A DNA stretch of 64,000 bases from Lujinxingia vulgaris (GTDB lineage: Bacteria > Myxococcota_A > Bradymonadia > Bradymonadales > Bradymonadaceae). Below the pieces are notes generated by a model. The model was not told where the DNA came from. It made no database searches and saw only the letters and a list, made by a program, of their open reading frames with translations. The translations under genes were made by a program, and so were the position numbers. Where the stretch lies: contig NZ_VOSM01000002.1 in the NCBI RefSeq assembly GCF_007997015.1, forward strand, positions 62,001 through 126,000, read 5' to 3'. Positions within the stretch are counted from its first letter, which is position 1, and each line of letters begins with the position of its first letter. This document shows positions 8,196 through 17,430 of this stretch, one piece after another.

Positions 8196-9677
8196 TCAGG
8201 TGGCGTCTTCGAGCAGAGGCTCGGGCTCGTTCTCGATGGCGGAGGTGCGGCGCAGCTCCTCAACGTAGCGGGTCTGCAGGGCGTCGAAGGTGGTGATGAG
8301 GCGCTGGCGCTCGCGCTCCACCGCCGCCAGCAGGTTTTTGCGCGTACGAAAGAAGGTCCGCAGCAGGATGCGATCGCGGTAGACGAGGATCTGGCGCCAC
8401 CAGCGCAGAAAGAAGATGCCGGCGGTGGGAAGGCTCAGCACGTAGAGCGCGATGAGCAGCGGGTGGAGCTCGGTGAAGCGGGCCAGGGTCCAGGCCTGGA
8501 GGGCGTAGAAGAAGGGGAAGGCCACGAGCCCGGAGACAAAGGCCGAGATGGCGACCATGGCTTCATCGGGGGCGCGGCGGATGAAACGCCGCACGATCAG
8601 CGCCGGGAGGATGTTGTTGAGCAGGCCGAAGATGGCCAGCGGGCCGGGCAGGATCAAAAAGAGCGTGAGCTTGAGCGCTTCGCGGTGGCGCCGGCGCTCG
8701 GCGGCGCCGTCGACCAGCAGGCCGTCGCGGATTCTCAGCTGGCTTAAGTGGTCGCGGTAGCGGCGCACATCCATGCGCACCCGGCCGACCACCGCCGGGT
8801 CGTGCTTCTGGAAAAAATCGACTGCGTCGGCGATGCGCTGCTCCTGCTCAAAACGGTCTTCCAGCAGGCTTGTGCTGCGCGGGGCGGGGGCGTCGTCGAG
8901 GCGCTCCTGGCGGCCGGAGCGGTCGTAGAGATCCAGCGCCAGCTGGTCGCCATCCACAAGCTGTGCCTTGAGCTTCGCGCCGTAGATCGCGCGGATGTCG
9001 CTGACGAGCTCATAGTTGCGCTCGTCCTGGATGTGGGTGGAGAGTCGGCGCATCTCGTCCTGCAGGCGCTCGGTGAGCTCGCGCACCGCCTCGCGCGGAT
9101 CTTCGGCATAACGCTCGGCGTAATCAGCCACCTCCATGGGCTCGCCGAAACGAATCAAGACGCGGGAGTGGAAACGATCGCGGTCCTCGAAGTTCAGGCC
9201 CACGGGTTGAATGCGGCCGCCGAGCTCAAAAGCGTTGCGGGCCTCGGCGGCCAGCGCGATGCGGGCGGTGCCCGTCTTTAAGTCGCGCACCATCTTCTCG
9301 GGCGAGTTGCGCCCCTCGGGGAAGATGCCGATGCACCCGCCTCCTTCGAGCGCGCGGTAGGCTTCCTCGAAGCTGTCTTCGTTCTGCCCGGTGCCGCTGC
9401 CGTCTTCGGCCCGGTAGATGGGGATCACGCCGAACTCATGAAAGAGGGTGCGGGCGGCCAGGTTTTTAAAAAGCCCGCTGCGCGCCATGTAGCGGATCTG
9501 GCGGCGGGTCTGGGTACCGAGCACCACCGTGTCCATGATGGAGTTGGGGTGGTTGGCCGCAAAGATCAGCGGGCCCTGCTCCGGGATATGCTCGCGGCCG
9601 GAGGACTGCACCTCGGCAAAGTAGAGCCCGACCGCCGAGCGCAGCAGCCTGCGCGTGATGCGATAGAGTCGGGACAT
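8196..9677 (-). CDS. PlsC-like 1-acylglycerol-3-phosphate acyltransferase with C-terminal membrane segments
   Basis: A 493-residue membrane protein. The acyltransferase domain has the catalytic HX4D motif (NHPNSIMD, His43-Asp49), the glycerophosphate-binding FPEGR (about 119-123) and GVIPIYRA. PlsC enzymes acylate lysophosphatidate in phospholipid synthesis, but this protein is about twice the usual size. The extra part contains a charged region, then two or three hydrophobic segments (ALKLTLFLILPGPLAIFGLLNNILPALIV and later) and a C-terminal coiled-coil-like tail. Similar long versions occur in delta-proteobacteria and Bacteroidetes and may act on other lysolipids. It is the first gene of a three-gene leftward operon. 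Confidence 0.88.
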   Translation of the reverse strand: MSRLYRITRRLLRSAVGLYFAEVQSSGREHIPEQGPLIFAANHPNSIMDTVVLGTQTRRQIRYMARSGLFKNLAARTLFHEFGVIPIYRAEDGSGTGQNEDSFEEAYRALEGGGCIGIFPEGRNSPEKMVRDLKTGTARIALAAEARNAFELGGRIQPVGLNFEDRDRFHSRVLIRFGEPMEVADYAERYAEDPREAVRELTERLQDEMRRLSTHIQDERNYELVSDIRAIYGAKLKAQLVDGDQLALDLYDRSGRQERLDDAPAPRSTSLLEDRFEQEQRIADAVDFFQKHDPAVVGRVRMDVRRYRDHLSQLRIRDGLLVDGAAERRRHREALKLTLFLILPGPLAIFGLLNNILPALIVRRFIRRAPDEAMVAISAFVSGLVAFPFFYALQAWTLARFTELHPLLIALYVLSLPTAGIFFLRWWRQILVYRDRILLRTFFRTRKNLLAAVERERQRLITTFDALQTRYVEELRRTSAIENEPEPLLEDAT

Positions 9678-9804
9678 CGGAGAGCCTCGGGAGGGCGGTG
9701 GGCGTCGGGAGGAGTGAAGCGCTGAAGGTCTGGGGGCATCTTAACGCCGGGCGGGGTCGGGGGGAAGGCGCTCGACGCTGGTCACCGCGCTCACTCCGCC
9801 CCGT

Positions 9805-10824
9805 TTAAAACCCCGCGTGCAGCGTTAGCCAGCCGGTATGCGCCATCTCCCCATTGCGGATCGCCAGATCGTAGTTGGGGATGAATTTGAGAAAATGCCC
9901 GTCGATGAATAGGGTCGCGCCCAGGGTCACGCGTTGGGTCAAGACGCCGCGCTCGCGAAGCACCCCGTAGCGCGCGCCCGGCCCGAGCTCCAGGGTGTTG
10001 ACCAGGGGCAGGCGGTACTGCCCATGCACGTACGCGCCCCAGTTGAGCTCCTCGGAGGCGTCCTGCGTGTTGGGGGCGAGCATCAGCTCGGCCTGGAGGT
10101 TCCAGGCGTCGGTCCAGTACATCAGCGCCACGTCGATGACGTGGGGATCGGGCACGGGCTGCACGAGCGTGGCGCCGGTGGGGTCGTCTGGCGAGGGGAG
10201 GGGCGCGTTGTCGGCGAGCATCAGGCCAAAGTAGGCCAGGTGCAGGCCGAGGCCGTTCTCAAAGTCGAGCAGAGCGCGGGCGCTCAGGTAGTTGCCGTCG
10301 CCCCCGGGCAAAAGCGCGCGCTCGGCCGGGTCGGGCATAAACCAGCCCAGGCTTAAGTCGAGCTCGGCTGTGCCCACCGGCAGCGTGCCGACCACCTCGG
10401 CGCCGGGCAGGCGCACGTCAGTAAACGTGCGCAGCATGGAGCGGCGCACAAAGGGCATGCGGCTGGCGAACATCAGGTCGTCGGCCGGAGTGGGGCGCAC
10501 AAAGATGCCCGCGCGCAGGACGAGGCCCTCGGTGGGGTAGACCTCTACAAAGGCGTCCAGAAGGTCAAAGCTCCCCGAGGCCGCTTCACCGCCGATGTAC
10601 GCCTTACCCCATTGGGTCTGCATGGAGCCCGAGAGGCGCGCGAGCTGAATGAACGCCTCCTGGTTGGGCGTGTGGCTGCCGCCTTCAAAGACCCAGCCCA
10701 CGCGGGTGAGCCCGCCCAGGCTGAGTTTTCGGTGGTCGTCGTCGAGCAGCGTGTAGGCGCTGCCGGTGGCCGGGAGAAGGGTGAGAAGGAGAAGCGTTGC
10801 AACACAAAACCAGCGGGGACTCAT
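9805..10824 (-). CDS. Outer-membrane beta-barrel protein, porin O/P-like
   Basis: A 339-residue protein with a clear Sec signal peptide (MSPRWFCVATLLLLTLLPATGSA, cleaved before YTLLDD). The mature chain alternates short hydrophobic strands with polar turns and ends in an aromatic residue (LTLHAGF), as porins do. The segment LRAGIFVRPTPADDL...MPFVRRSMLRTFTDVRLPGAEVVG resembles the phosphate-selective porin O/P family. It should form a channel or adhesive barrel in the outer membrane; the substrate is unknown. Start ATG 10824 has GGAG upstream; the 7-residue longer form is less likely. Confidence 0.8.
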   Translation of the reverse strand: MSPRWFCVATLLLLTLLPATGSAYTLLDDDHRKLSLGGLTRVGWVFEGGSHTPNQEAFIQLARLSGSMQTQWGKAYIGGEAASGSFDLLDAFVEVYPTEGLVLRAGIFVRPTPADDLMFASRMPFVRRSMLRTFTDVRLPGAEVVGTLPVGTAELDLSLGWFMPDPAERALLPGGDGNYLSARALLDFENGLGLHLAYFGLMLADNAPLPSPDDPTGATLVQPVPDPHVIDVALMYWTDAWNLQAELMLAPNTQDASEELNWGAYVHGQYRLPLVNTLELGPGARYGVLRERGVLTQRVTLGATLFIDGHFLKFIPNYDLAIRNGEMAHTGWLTLHAGF

Positions 10825-10859
10825 TACGTTACTCCAGCACAACATTTACATCTGAGACC

Positions 10860-10925
10860 CGGCGCAAGATTTGGATTTTCCAGTAGGGGGGGGCGCGCCA
10901 GGCCTGGCGAGCGGGCCCCCAGAAC
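10860..10925 (-). terminator. GC-rich hairpin after membrane protein A, possible terminator
   Basis: Downstream of the gene ending at 10947 the minus strand contains GGGGGCCCGCTCGCCAGG followed by CCTGGCGCGCCCCCCC, a strong stem with an internal loop. There is no clear T-run, only TACTGGAAAAT, so intrinsic termination is uncertain. Confidence 0.35.
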
Positions 10926-10946
10926 TCGGTGCGATGGCGAGGACTG

Positions 10947-11939
10947 TCAAGCCGGTGGCGAGTTTGAGGCGGTGCGCTCCCCGGCGAGGAAGCGGTAGGC
11001 CGCCAGGGGCACGATCACCATCATAGGGGTCGAGTAGAAGAGCATCAGAAGGTACGCGCCCAAGATGGGGCCCGTCAGAATCACCTGGGCCAGTCGGTGG
11101 ATGACGTCATTGGCGATCACCTCCACGAAGAGGTTGGAGAGGTCGGCCAACCCGTAGGTGATCGCAATCTGGATCTGCATCGCGAGCAGCCCGCTGAGTT
11201 GCATGATGAGGTAGATCCAGACAAGCCGGCCCCACTGTGTCCGGGTCATGCGCAGTGCCGTCACCGGTGCGCTGAGCAGGGAGCGTCCCTCAAAGAGCAT
11301 AAGTGGCACGAAGGGGAAGAGCAGGATGGTGATGAGCGCCGTGACGGCGCGTCCCTCCCAGATCAGCGCCGCCGAGGACGTGGTTGTCTGCAACACGACC
11401 TCAAGTCCGGAGCTCACAAAGCAGAACAGGAGCGCCGCAAGCACCATCGGCAGGGTCCGGGGAAAGGTGCGCTTGATGGCGACTGCGATCGAGGTGGGTT
11501 CGCCCTGGATCGTGTTCGCGTTGGCCAGGAAGAGACTGACGACGTAGAGCCAGGCTGCCGGCAGGCTGGCGAGCATCAGGAGCTGATTGGGCGTGAAGTA
11601 ACCCCCTAAAAACTCTTTTGCGAGCATCCACACTCCGCCGGCGGCCAGGGCGATCGACCCCAGCACCAGATGGCTGGCCATCCAGACCCGAAACAACGCG
11701 GCGAACATGCGCCCCCAGGCGGTGGTGGGCCGGGCATCGGGGTCACGGCGTCGGGCGCGGCGAACGAGAAAGAGCAGCGCCGTCAGGAGCATGAACGCCA
11801 TCAGCAACGGATCCACCTCCTCCGCGAGTGACGTCACGATGAGAAAGGCCAGGAGAGCTGCGCACGCCAGCAGGGCATGTCCGAGCTGCTGAGCCTGGGT
11901 TTTCCAACCTGAGGGGGGAACGTGGGCGCGATCGGACAT
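10947..11939 (-). CDS. Multi-pass membrane protein, family member A of three paralogs
   Basis: A 330-residue integral membrane protein with about eight hydrophobic helices and a short cytoplasmic N-terminus. It is related to the proteins at 22364-23341 and 23372-24412. Shared features are a helix pair after a charged loop (RRARRRDPDARPTTAWGRMFAALFRVWMASH), a PLMLFEGRSLLSAPVTALRMTRTQWGRL motif corresponding to LFLEHKSPMQALRRNIELVTGRWGL in the others, and a C-terminal VPLAAYRFL. The family is not one I recognise by name. A G-rich dispersed repeat lies about 50 bp upstream of the start, as it does near member C. Confidence 0.72.
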   Translation of the reverse strand: MSDRAHVPPSGWKTQAQQLGHALLACAALLAFLIVTSLAEEVDPLLMAFMLLTALLFLVRRARRRDPDARPTTAWGRMFAALFRVWMASHLVLGSIALAAGGVWMLAKEFLGGYFTPNQLLMLASLPAAWLYVVSLFLANANTIQGEPTSIAVAIKRTFPRTLPMVLAALLFCFVSSGLEVVLQTTTSSAALIWEGRAVTALITILLFPFVPLMLFEGRSLLSAPVTALRMTRTQWGRLVWIYLIMQLSGLLAMQIQIAITYGLADLSNLFVEVIANDVIHRLAQVILTGPILGAYLLMLFYSTPMMVIVPLAAYRFLAGERTASNSPPA

Positions 11940-11987
11940 GGGGGCTCCGTACTCTGGGGAGAGATGATGTGGCGGGTGTGCTTTGAG

Positions 11988-12078
11988 GTTGGGTGGTTGG
12001 GTGGTTGGGTGGTTGTGGGGCGCCGGGGTTTGCGGGGTTGGTCGATTCGTGTGGGCGGTGGCGGGTTTGCGGGGTTGA
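11988..12078 (-). repeat. Dispersed G-rich intergenic repeat, copy A
   Basis: The 8-mer GGTTGGGT is repeated three times and followed by GTGGGGCGCCGGGGTTTGCG, GTCGATTCG and GGCGGGTTTGCGGGG. The same ordered blocks recur at 22180-22275 and 24496-24630, and inverted at 24975-25076. It sits just upstream of membrane paralog A. The function is unknown. Confidence 0.75.
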
Positions 12079-12085
12079 GGGTCGT

Positions 12086-12865
12086 TCAGCGCTCGACGTC
12101 GAAGCTGCCCTCGATGGTGAGCGTGGAGCCCTGGCGGGGGCCGGTGCCCTCGACCGTCATGGCAAAACTGCCGGCAAGGCGAGTGGCGTCGGCGGTGGTG
12201 ATCTCCAGCGTCCAGCGGGTGACGTCGTCGCCGCTGAAGGGCTCGCTGACGCAGTGGCTGTTGTTGAAGTTCAGCCCGCGCCAGGCTTCGGGCAGCGCGT
12301 CCAGGCCGCTCCAGCCGTTGTCGAAGGTGGAGAGCGAGAGCAGCCCCACGTTGTTCCAGTTCTCATCGGCGCAGCTCAGCGAGGCTGGGGAGGCGATGCT
12401 GATCTGCACGTTTCGCCCCTGATCCGGGAAGTAGAGCTGCGCCGAGTAGGCGCCGCCGACCGGGCCCACCTCCACGCTATGGGAGGTGTAAACGACCTCA
12501 TCGTCCACGCGCCAGACCACGGTGGATTCGGGGGCTTCGCACAGGCCCTGCTCGGTGCAGACCTCGTCGCCGGAGCAGGTTCCGCAGGAGGTCTGGCAGA
12601 CCGGGTCCAGCCCGCAGGTGCGGGCGGAGCAGTCCGGGGTGCAGGTGTCGGTGTCGGGTGTGGTGTCGGCGTCGGGTGTGGGGTCGGCGTCGGGTGTAGC
12701 GTCGGTGTCGGCGTCGGGTGTGGGGTTGGTGTCGGCGTCGGTGTCGGTGTCGGGGGAGGTGTCCGCATCCGGGGAGGTGGGATCGGCGTCGGAGGAGCAG
12801 GCCGGGGTGAGGATGGCGAGCAGGATGGCGAGGGCGGTGAGGGGGAGGTGGCGAGAGGAGAGCAT
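12086..12865 (-). CDS. Lipoprotein with Asp/Thr/Pro linker and Cys-rich segment
   Basis: A 259-residue predicted lipoprotein (signal peptide, lipobox LTPAC, Cys at about residue 23). Residues about 25-75 are a low-complexity linker of Asp, Thr and Pro (PDADTDATPDADPTPDADT style). A short Cys-rich module follows (CTPDCSARTCGLDPVCQTSCGTC...CTEQGLC), then a beta-rich C-terminal domain of about 150 residues that includes VEGTGPRQGSTLTIEGSFDVER. This layout is typical of exported lipoproteins in Myxococcota and Bradymonadales. The function is unknown. The linker DNA is itself an imperfect GTCGGT/GTCGGG repeat. Confidence 0.82.
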   Translation of the reverse strand: MLSSRHLPLTALAILLAILTPACSSDADPTSPDADTSPDTDTDADTNPTPDADTDATPDADPTPDADTTPDTDTCTPDCSARTCGLDPVCQTSCGTCSGDEVCTEQGLCEAPESTVVWRVDDEVVYTSHSVEVGPVGGAYSAQLYFPDQGRNVQISIASPASLSCADENWNNVGLLSLSTFDNGWSGLDALPEAWRGLNFNNSHCVSEPFSGDDVTRWTLEITTADATRLAGSFAMTVEGTGPRQGSTLTIEGSFDVER

Positions 12866-13011
12866 GGGGGCCTCGTTGCTAGGGGGGGAGGAGAGAGAAC
12901 AGATATGGGGAAGGGATAGCGCAAAGGAGTGGGGATGTCGCGGGGGGGAGAGAGGTTTCAGGGGGTTTCAGGTGCTCGTGTGGGCGGCTGGTGGGGCGCG
13001 TGTTGTGGTTA

Positions 13012-13135
13012 GTCACGCTCTCGAACTCGAGTTCGAACTCGACCGCGATCACGGGCTGGATCTCGATCTCGATCACGGGCTGGATCTCGAGCTCGGTCTC
13101 GGTCTCGATCACGGGCTGGATCTCGATCTCGATAC
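13012..13135. repeat. Low-complexity tandem repeat fused to truncated hsdR
   Basis: Imperfect CTCGAT/CTCGAA-type hexamers with three copies of the 20-bp core GATCACGGGCTGGATCTCGA (13047, 13071 and 13107; spacings 24 and 36 bp). It begins with a 16-bp palindrome (TCGAACTCGAGTTCGA, 13021-13036) and ends exactly where HsdR homology starts. A similar style of repeat lies at 24830-24955. Confidence 0.85.
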
Positions 13136-15085
13136 ACGATCGACCAGATCGACCATACGCCCGGGGTGGTGGCCAATATCAGCGAGCATTCGCGCCAGTT
13201 GGCCGAGGCGCTGAAGGCCAAAAAGCCCATTATTGTGACCACGCTGCATAAGTTTCCGGTGATCGCCGATCAGGTGGAGGAGCTCAGCGGGCGGCGCTTT
13301 GCGGTGATTGTGGATGAGGCGCATAGCTCGCAGTCTGGCGAGATGGCAGCGCAGATGAAGAACATCCTCTCGCCAGATGGGCCGGGGGAGGTGGGGGATG
13401 AGGCGTCGGATGAGACGATGGGGGATGAGGCGGCCGATGTATACGCGCTGGCCTATGCGGCGGCGTTGCAGCGGGGGCGGCGCAAGAATCTGAGCTTTTA
13501 TGCGTTCACCGCCACGCCCAAATACAAGACCCTGGAGCTTTTCGGACATCAGGATGAGGCGGGGGAGCCGGCGCCCTTCCACCTCTACTCGATGAAGCAG
13601 GCCATCGAGGAGGGGTTCGTGCTGGACGTGCTGCAGAACTACACGACCTACAAAACCTATTACGGGCTGGTGAAGCAGGTGGAGGAGGATCGGGTGCTCG
13701 ATAAGCGCAAGGCCTCCCGGGAGCTTGCGCGCTTTATCTCACTGCATCCGCACGACCTCTCGCAGAAGACCGAGGTGATGGTCGAGCATTTCCGCCAGAA
13801 CGTGATGCGCAAAATTGGCGGGCGAGCGCGGGCGATGGTGGTGACACGCTCGCGGCGTCATGCGGTGCGCTACCGCAAAGCCTTTGACGCCTACATCAAG
13901 GCGCAGGGCTACGAGCGCGACATCAAGGTGCTGGTGGCGTTCTCGGGCAGCATCGAAGACCAGGGGCAGACGCATACCGAGGTGGAGATGAACGGCGGCA
14001 TCTCGGAGCGGGAGCTTCCGGAGCGCTTTGCCGAGGACCCCTATCGGATTTTGATTGTCGCCAACAAATACCAGACCGGCTTCGACCAGCCTCTCCTGCA
14101 CACCATGTACATCGACCGGACCCTCCACGGGATTCAGGCCGTGCAGACCCTCTCTCGCCTCAACCGCACGATGGCCGGGAAGGAGGAAACTTTTGTGCTG
14201 GATTTTGCGAACCGGCGCGAAGACATCCTGGAGTCGTTCAAGCCCTATTACGAGGCCACGGCCATCGAGGAGCGCCTCGACCCCCAAAAACTCTACGAGC
14301 TGCAGACCACGCTCGACGCGTTTCGCATCTATTACCCGGAAGAGGTGAAGGCGTTTGGCGAGATCTTCTTTCGCGCCAACCACAGCAAACGCGACCACGG
14401 GAAGCTCAACGGCTGCCTGGCGCCAGCGTCGGATCGTTTCAACGTGGAGAGCGAGGAGGTGCAGAACGAGTTTTTAAGCACGCTCACCTCGTATCTGCGC
14501 GTGTACGCCTTCCTCTCGCAGGTGGTGCCCTTTGGCGACGCCAAACTGGAGATGCTCTACGTGTTCGGTCGCATGCTCGCCAGGCACCTGAAAACCAACC
14601 GCGACCCCGGCGAGGCGTTGGAGTTGGGGGACGACGTGGCGCTGAAGTATTACCGGCTGGAAAAGTTGGAGGAGGGCGCCATCGGACTTGTGGGCGATGG
14701 CAAAGTGCGCGGCCCGAGCGATGTGGGGACCGGGAGTGAAGACAAAGAGAAGAAGGTCGAGTTGTCGCGGTTGATCGACACGTTGAATCAGCGGTTAGGG
14801 ACGGAGTTCAAAGAGGCGGACCAGCTCTTCTTCGACCAGATTGAGGCGGAGATGCGCGCCCATCAGGTAGTGCAGGAGGCCGCCCTGGCCAACGACCGCG
14901 AGAACTTTGGCTACTCCGCGCGCGACGTGCTGGAGGATGTGCTGCTGGGGCGGCACGAGCAGAACGGGGCGATCATCGACCGGATTTTTGATGAGGAGAA
15001 TCGGATTTATGGCGAGACGGTGATCCGGTTGTTGTTGGATCGGGCGTATGAGGGGATTCGGGAGGGGGAGGGGGAGGCGGTGTGA
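13136..15085 (+). pseudogene. hsdR: Type I restriction enzyme R subunit (HsdR), N-terminal third deleted
   Basis: About 650 residues corresponding to the middle and C-terminal parts of HsdR, the translocase/nuclease subunit of type I restriction systems. Visible are IIVTTLHKFP, the DEAH box (IVDEAHSSQSGE), motif III FTATP, and later helicase motifs (ILIVANKYQTGFDQP; VQTLSRLNR), followed by the C-terminal helical region. The N-terminal nuclease domain and the Walker A P-loop, together several hundred residues, are absent. In their place is a hexamer repeat ending at about 13135. Homology begins at TIDQIDHTPGVVANI. The first start codon is GTG 13166 with no good ribosome-binding site. No hsdM or hsdS is in the window. 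Without nuclease and Walker A it should be inactive for restriction, so this is probably a relic. Confidence 0.85.
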
Positions 15086-15312
15086 GGTGGGGCGGGCACG
15101 CCTGTGCAGGGTTGCGTTCGGAGGGCGGTCCGGCTATCACTGGAGCCGTTCACTTCAACCTGATGTGGTAGTACGCCGTTAGCCAGCGGGGATGTCGCGT
15201 TTGTTGGTTTGAGAGTATGTGAGCGTGCGTTTTGCGCTGTTCATCACCGTCTCGATCGTACAAATAGCGACATCGACTTTGGCTCATGGCGTCGTTCCGG
15301 GAGGGCCCTGCC

Positions 15313-17145
15313 ATGCCATACGTTCGATTGAGTTTCATTGTCTGTAGTTTGATGTCTGCTTCCGGGTGTATTTTTGCTGTGGATACATCACCTCTCTGTG
15401 ATGACAGCGAGCCGGATTGCGAAAACGGCGTTTGGATTATTGTTGATGCCGGGGATGTAGGCGACGTCGACTCTGACACTGACGCTGATGTTAATCCTGA
15501 CGTTGAGCCCGACACCGACACCGACCTCCCTCCCGACCTCAGCCTGGAACTCACCGGTGGCGAGGAGAGTCCCTATGTCATCGACGAGGCCACGGGCGTT
15601 GTGAGTTTTGATGCGGCCTGCGCCCCCGATGGCTGCACCCTGGACGCGTGCACGTTGAGCTTTGAGGGCGGTGAAGCCGTGGCGCTTGAGAGCTGCACGG
15701 AGACCATCGAACTGACCACCGCCGAGCTCAACGCCGAGGGCAGCTGGACGCTTACCGTGAACGCCACCCTCGACGAGCAAAACGAGAGCACGTCGACGAC
15801 CTTTGATGTGCGCTACGCCTTCGACGCGGGCATTGAGGGGCTTGCGATCGGCGAGCACACGTTTAGCCATCCGCCTGAGCTTGAGAGTTTTTGCACCCGC
15901 GAGGATTGCGAGCTCACCATCGCCTGCACCGACGCCGAAGGTGGCGAGCTGGCATGCGAGGATCTGGCCTTCCCCGAGGGCGAGGCCAGCGTCAACATCA
16001 GCCTGATCGCCTGCGCCGCGGGTCTGGAACCGGAGCATTGCCTGGGCGAGCAGACCTACAACTTCGCCTTCGTGCCCCCTACCTGGACGCAGGTCGCCAC
16101 CGGCGCCGCCCACTCCTGCGGGATGCTCGACGATGGCACACTCTGGTGCTGGGGCAACAACGGCAGCGGTCGCCTGGGAGACGGGTTTAGCACCCAGCGC
16201 GATCAGCCCACTCGAGTGGCCGGCGATGGCGTGTGGATCCATGTGAGCGCGGGTGGGCAGCATACCTGTGGGATTAAGGAGGGGGGGAGTTTGTGGTGTT
16301 GGGGCGACAACGCCGCGGGACAGGTCATTCCAGGATCTGGCAGCGACTCATCTTATCCTACGCCGCAAGATGTAAGTGAAGGTTTGACCTGGACGCAGGT
16401 TGCCACCGGAACGGCACATACCTGTGCCATTACCAGTGATGAAGCGCTTTATTGTTGGGGGCGTGATGAGACGAGTCAGCTCGGAACCGGCACGGCAACC
16501 AACGGTCGGGTGCGGGTGAGGATTGACGGGAGCATCGAGCGCTTTGTAGCCGTCGCCGCCGGCGATGCGCATACCTGCGCGGTGACGGCGGACGATGCGA
16601 ATGCGTGGTGTTGGGGGAGTGCGGGGGAAGGGCGGCTCAACGGGGATCCGGATGCGGGCTCGGGGCCGGTGAAGGTGCAGGGGGTTCCGGGATTGTCGAG
16701 TTCGGTGACGACGATGGTGGCGACGGGCGGAGCGCATTCGTGTGCGATTGTAATTGGTAGTTCTGCAGACCAACTTTTTTGCTGGGGTAGCGACTCTTTT
16801 GGGCAGGTTGGACATAATATTAGCCCAACGGTGATGACGGTAGTGGGACTGTCTGACGCCGAGATGGTCTCTGCGGGTAAGGACCACACCTGTGCCGTCG
16901 CTGCGGGGGCGGCATATTGTTGGGGCAACAACGCGTATGGTCAGTTAGGTCGTTCTGGTGGCAACGAGCCCGCTCAAGTTAGCGAGCCAGCTACGGGGTG
17001 GCTCGACATCGCTGCCGGCGGTGAGCATTCGTGTGGGATTGCTGACGGTATGATGCGTTGCTGGGGACTTAATACCGTAGGCCAACTGGGCCACACCGGT
17101 AGTGGCTCCAACCCAACCCCCATCGCCTGGCCCTACACCCCTTAA
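15313..17145 (+). CDS. RCC1-repeat lipoprotein
   Basis: A 610-residue predicted lipoprotein. The start ATG 15313 has GGGAGGG 6 nt upstream, and the lipobox MSASGC gives Cys at about residue 19. An Asp/Val/Thr-rich linker (GDVDSDTDADVNPDVEPDTDTD, about residues 50-70) is followed by two Cys-containing beta domains (CAPDGCTLDACTLSF...; CTREDCELTIAC...). From about residue 265 to the end there are seven or so RCC1-type repeats, each with a GxxHSCGxxxDGxLWCWGxNxxGQLG core. RCC1 repeats form a beta-propeller; in bacterial surface proteins they are thought to mediate binding. It faces the larger RCC1 protein at 17958-21509 tail to tail and probably sits on the cell surface. Confidence 0.88.
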   Translation: MPYVRLSFIVCSLMSASGCIFAVDTSPLCDDSEPDCENGVWIIVDAGDVGDVDSDTDADVNPDVEPDTDTDLPPDLSLELTGGEESPYVIDEATGVVSFDAACAPDGCTLDACTLSFEGGEAVALESCTETIELTTAELNAEGSWTLTVNATLDEQNESTSTTFDVRYAFDAGIEGLAIGEHTFSHPPELESFCTREDCELTIACTDAEGGELACEDLAFPEGEASVNISLIACAAGLEPEHCLGEQTYNFAFVPPTWTQVATGAAHSCGMLDDGTLWCWGNNGSGRLGDGFSTQRDQPTRVAGDGVWIHVSAGGQHTCGIKEGGSLWCWGDNAAGQVIPGSGSDSSYPTPQDVSEGLTWTQVATGTAHTCAITSDEALYCWGRDETSQLGTGTATNGRVRVRIDGSIERFVAVAAGDAHTCAVTADDANAWCWGSAGEGRLNGDPDAGSGPVKVQGVPGLSSSVTTMVATGGAHSCAIVIGSSADQLFCWGSDSFGQVGHNISPTVMTVVGLSDAEMVSAGKDHTCAVAAGAAYCWGNNAYGQLGRSGGNEPAQVSEPATGWLDIAAGGEHSCGIADGMMRCWGLNTVGQLGHTGSGSNPTPIAWPYTP

Positions 17146-17178
17146 ACTCGGGCTCTGGCCAACACGTCCCATCTAAAA

Positions 17179-17217
17179 CCACCCCACCCCCGGCAAGCGC
17201 TGGAGGTGGGGTGTTTT
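17179..17217 (+). terminator. Rho-independent terminator after the RCC1 lipoprotein
   Basis: The stem ACCCCACC (17181-17188) / GGTGGGGT (17205-17212) is followed by GTTTT. It lies about 35 bp after the stop codon of the gene ending at 17145. Confidence 0.75.
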
Positions 17218-17304
17218 GCGATGGGCTCGACCTCGGGCTCGCTTTTAATTTTGGGCTTGGGTTCCGGTGAGCGTGTTGGAGTTGGGGGAAGAGAATGAAG
17301 TTCA

Positions 17305-17390
17305 TGAAAGTGCCCCTCGCCAGATGCGGGGGGCTTAGTGTTGGGCTCAGTTAGCCCGGAAGGGGGGAGGTGACCTCCCCCCTCGTCCGT
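17305..17390. repeat. Dispersed composite hairpin element, copy 1
   Basis: A stem GCCCCTCGC-CAGAT-GCGGGGGGC is followed by TTGGGCTCAGTTAGCCCGG and the palindrome GGGGGAGGTGACCTCCCCC. The same order of parts recurs at 21795-21875. The second palindrome core also appears in every unit of the adjacent 44-bp array. Confidence 0.75.
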
Positions 17391-17430
17391 AGGGCATACG
17401 GCCTGGGAGGCTTAGCGGCGCTCAGAAGCC

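Noticed and set aside
7341-8747. A 468-codon rightward ORF opposite the GrpE-like and PlsC-like genes
   Set aside because: Its translation is compositionally biased and matches no family, while both minus-strand genes have clear motifs; high GC keeps the antisense frame open.
12522-13214. A rightward ORF with Asp/Leu repeats across 12522-13214
   Set aside because: It combines the antisense of a lipoprotein linker with the hexamer repeat; the peptide pattern is a product of the repeat.
13136-15085. Complete type I restriction system
   Set aside because: The nuclease domain and Walker A are missing, and there is no hsdM or hsdS in the window.
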